From F1-20-MAGs119 sp041164425 (GTDB taxonomy: Bacteria; Actinomycetota; Acidimicrobiia; Acidimicrobiales; Ilumatobacteraceae), in assembly GCA_041164425.1 (NCBI GenBank), contig JBEAPO010000130.1, forward strand, positions 1-47,473: a stretch of 47,473 bases of DNA, in the 5' to 3' direction. The notes beneath the pieces were generated by a model. It was not told the origin of the DNA. It worked only from the letters and a program-made list of their open reading frames with translations, and made no database searches. Shown one piece after another: positions 47,448 to 47,473 of this stretch. Positions within the stretch are counted from its first letter, which is position 1. Each line of letters starts with the position of its first letter. The position numbers and the translations under genes were made by a program.

Positions 47448-47473
47448 TTATTCCACGAGCAAAATCTGTCGTG
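47448..47473 (-). CDS. C-terminal end of an upstream gene, probably the BMP-type substrate-binding lipoprotein
   Basis: Only seven or eight codons are visible: the frame ending RQILLVE with a TAA at 47448-47450, on the minus strand and running off the right edge. Its place directly upstream of a BMP-type ATPase and two permeases, followed by a strong hairpin, is where the substrate-binding lipoprotein gene usually lies. The sequence itself is too short to prove this, and the other two frames lack a stop nearby. Confidence 0.45.

Overview
The window looks like a chromosome segment of a high-GC actinobacterium, most likely from the class Acidimicrobiia. That placement is an inference from gene families (F420-type LLM oxidoreductase, MpaB-like oxygenase, MprAB-like two-component pair, actinobacterial TopA with a Lys/Ala tail, actinobacterial Tad locus, L,D-transpeptidase with a Thr/Pro linker), not from a marker gene. 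Hand counts of single 60-base lines give about 62% GC in most of the first 34 kb, but several lines at 50-58% after about 34.5 kb.

Layout. 1-6.3 kb: a YbaK-type tRNA deacylase (cut by the left edge), a small zinc-ribbon protein behind a hairpin that masks its ribosome binding site, and a probable catabolic group (two-domain SnoaL protein, cytochrome P450, TIM-barrel isomerase-like protein, LLM oxidoreductase, acyl-CoA synthetase). 6.3-16.4 kb: housekeeping and envelope genes (DUF885 metallopeptidase-like protein, L,D-transpeptidase, metallo-beta-lactamase-fold hydrolase, AI-2E family permease, MpaB-like oxygenase, class-I glutamine amidotransferase-like hydrolase, YcaQ/AlkX-like glycosylase, cyclophilin, a degenerate DksA-like peptide, Bax-inhibitor-1 protein, RpoD-family sigma factor). 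16.4-21.3 kb: an unrecognised membrane protein, the selenocysteine tRNA gene selC, and a compact Tad/Flp pilus operon (tadZ-tadA-tadB-tadC-flp-tadE) running into a STAS protein. 21.3-30.5 kb: an iron-sulfur photolyase-like protein, an MprAB-like two-component system, an acyl-CoA dehydrogenase, a nucleotidyltransferase, RsgA and an MMPL transporter. 30.6-33.9 kb: topA and tmk.

34.6-47.5 kb is a nearly complete nucleoside uptake and catabolism locus. On the plus strand are purine nucleoside phosphorylase, a phosphohexo/pentomutase, deoC and two aldehyde dehydrogenases. Converging on the minus strand are a BMP-type ABC importer (binding-protein tail, ATPase, two permeases), cytidine deaminase, thymidine phosphorylase and adenosine deaminase. 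Together they can import (deoxy)nucleosides, deaminate and phosphorolyse them, isomerise the sugar phosphate, split deoxyribose-5-phosphate and oxidise the acetaldehyde.

The main unusual points are: a decayed second copy of the tmk 3' end (about 34,672-34,764) just before the nucleoside locus; a split ALDH16-like pair in which the second half-size protein lacks the whole catalytic domain; a selC gene overlapped by the open frame of the next gene; a STAS protein with Asp at the usual phosphoserine position; and several promoter-like -10 hexamers so close to start codons that leaderless mRNAs are likely.
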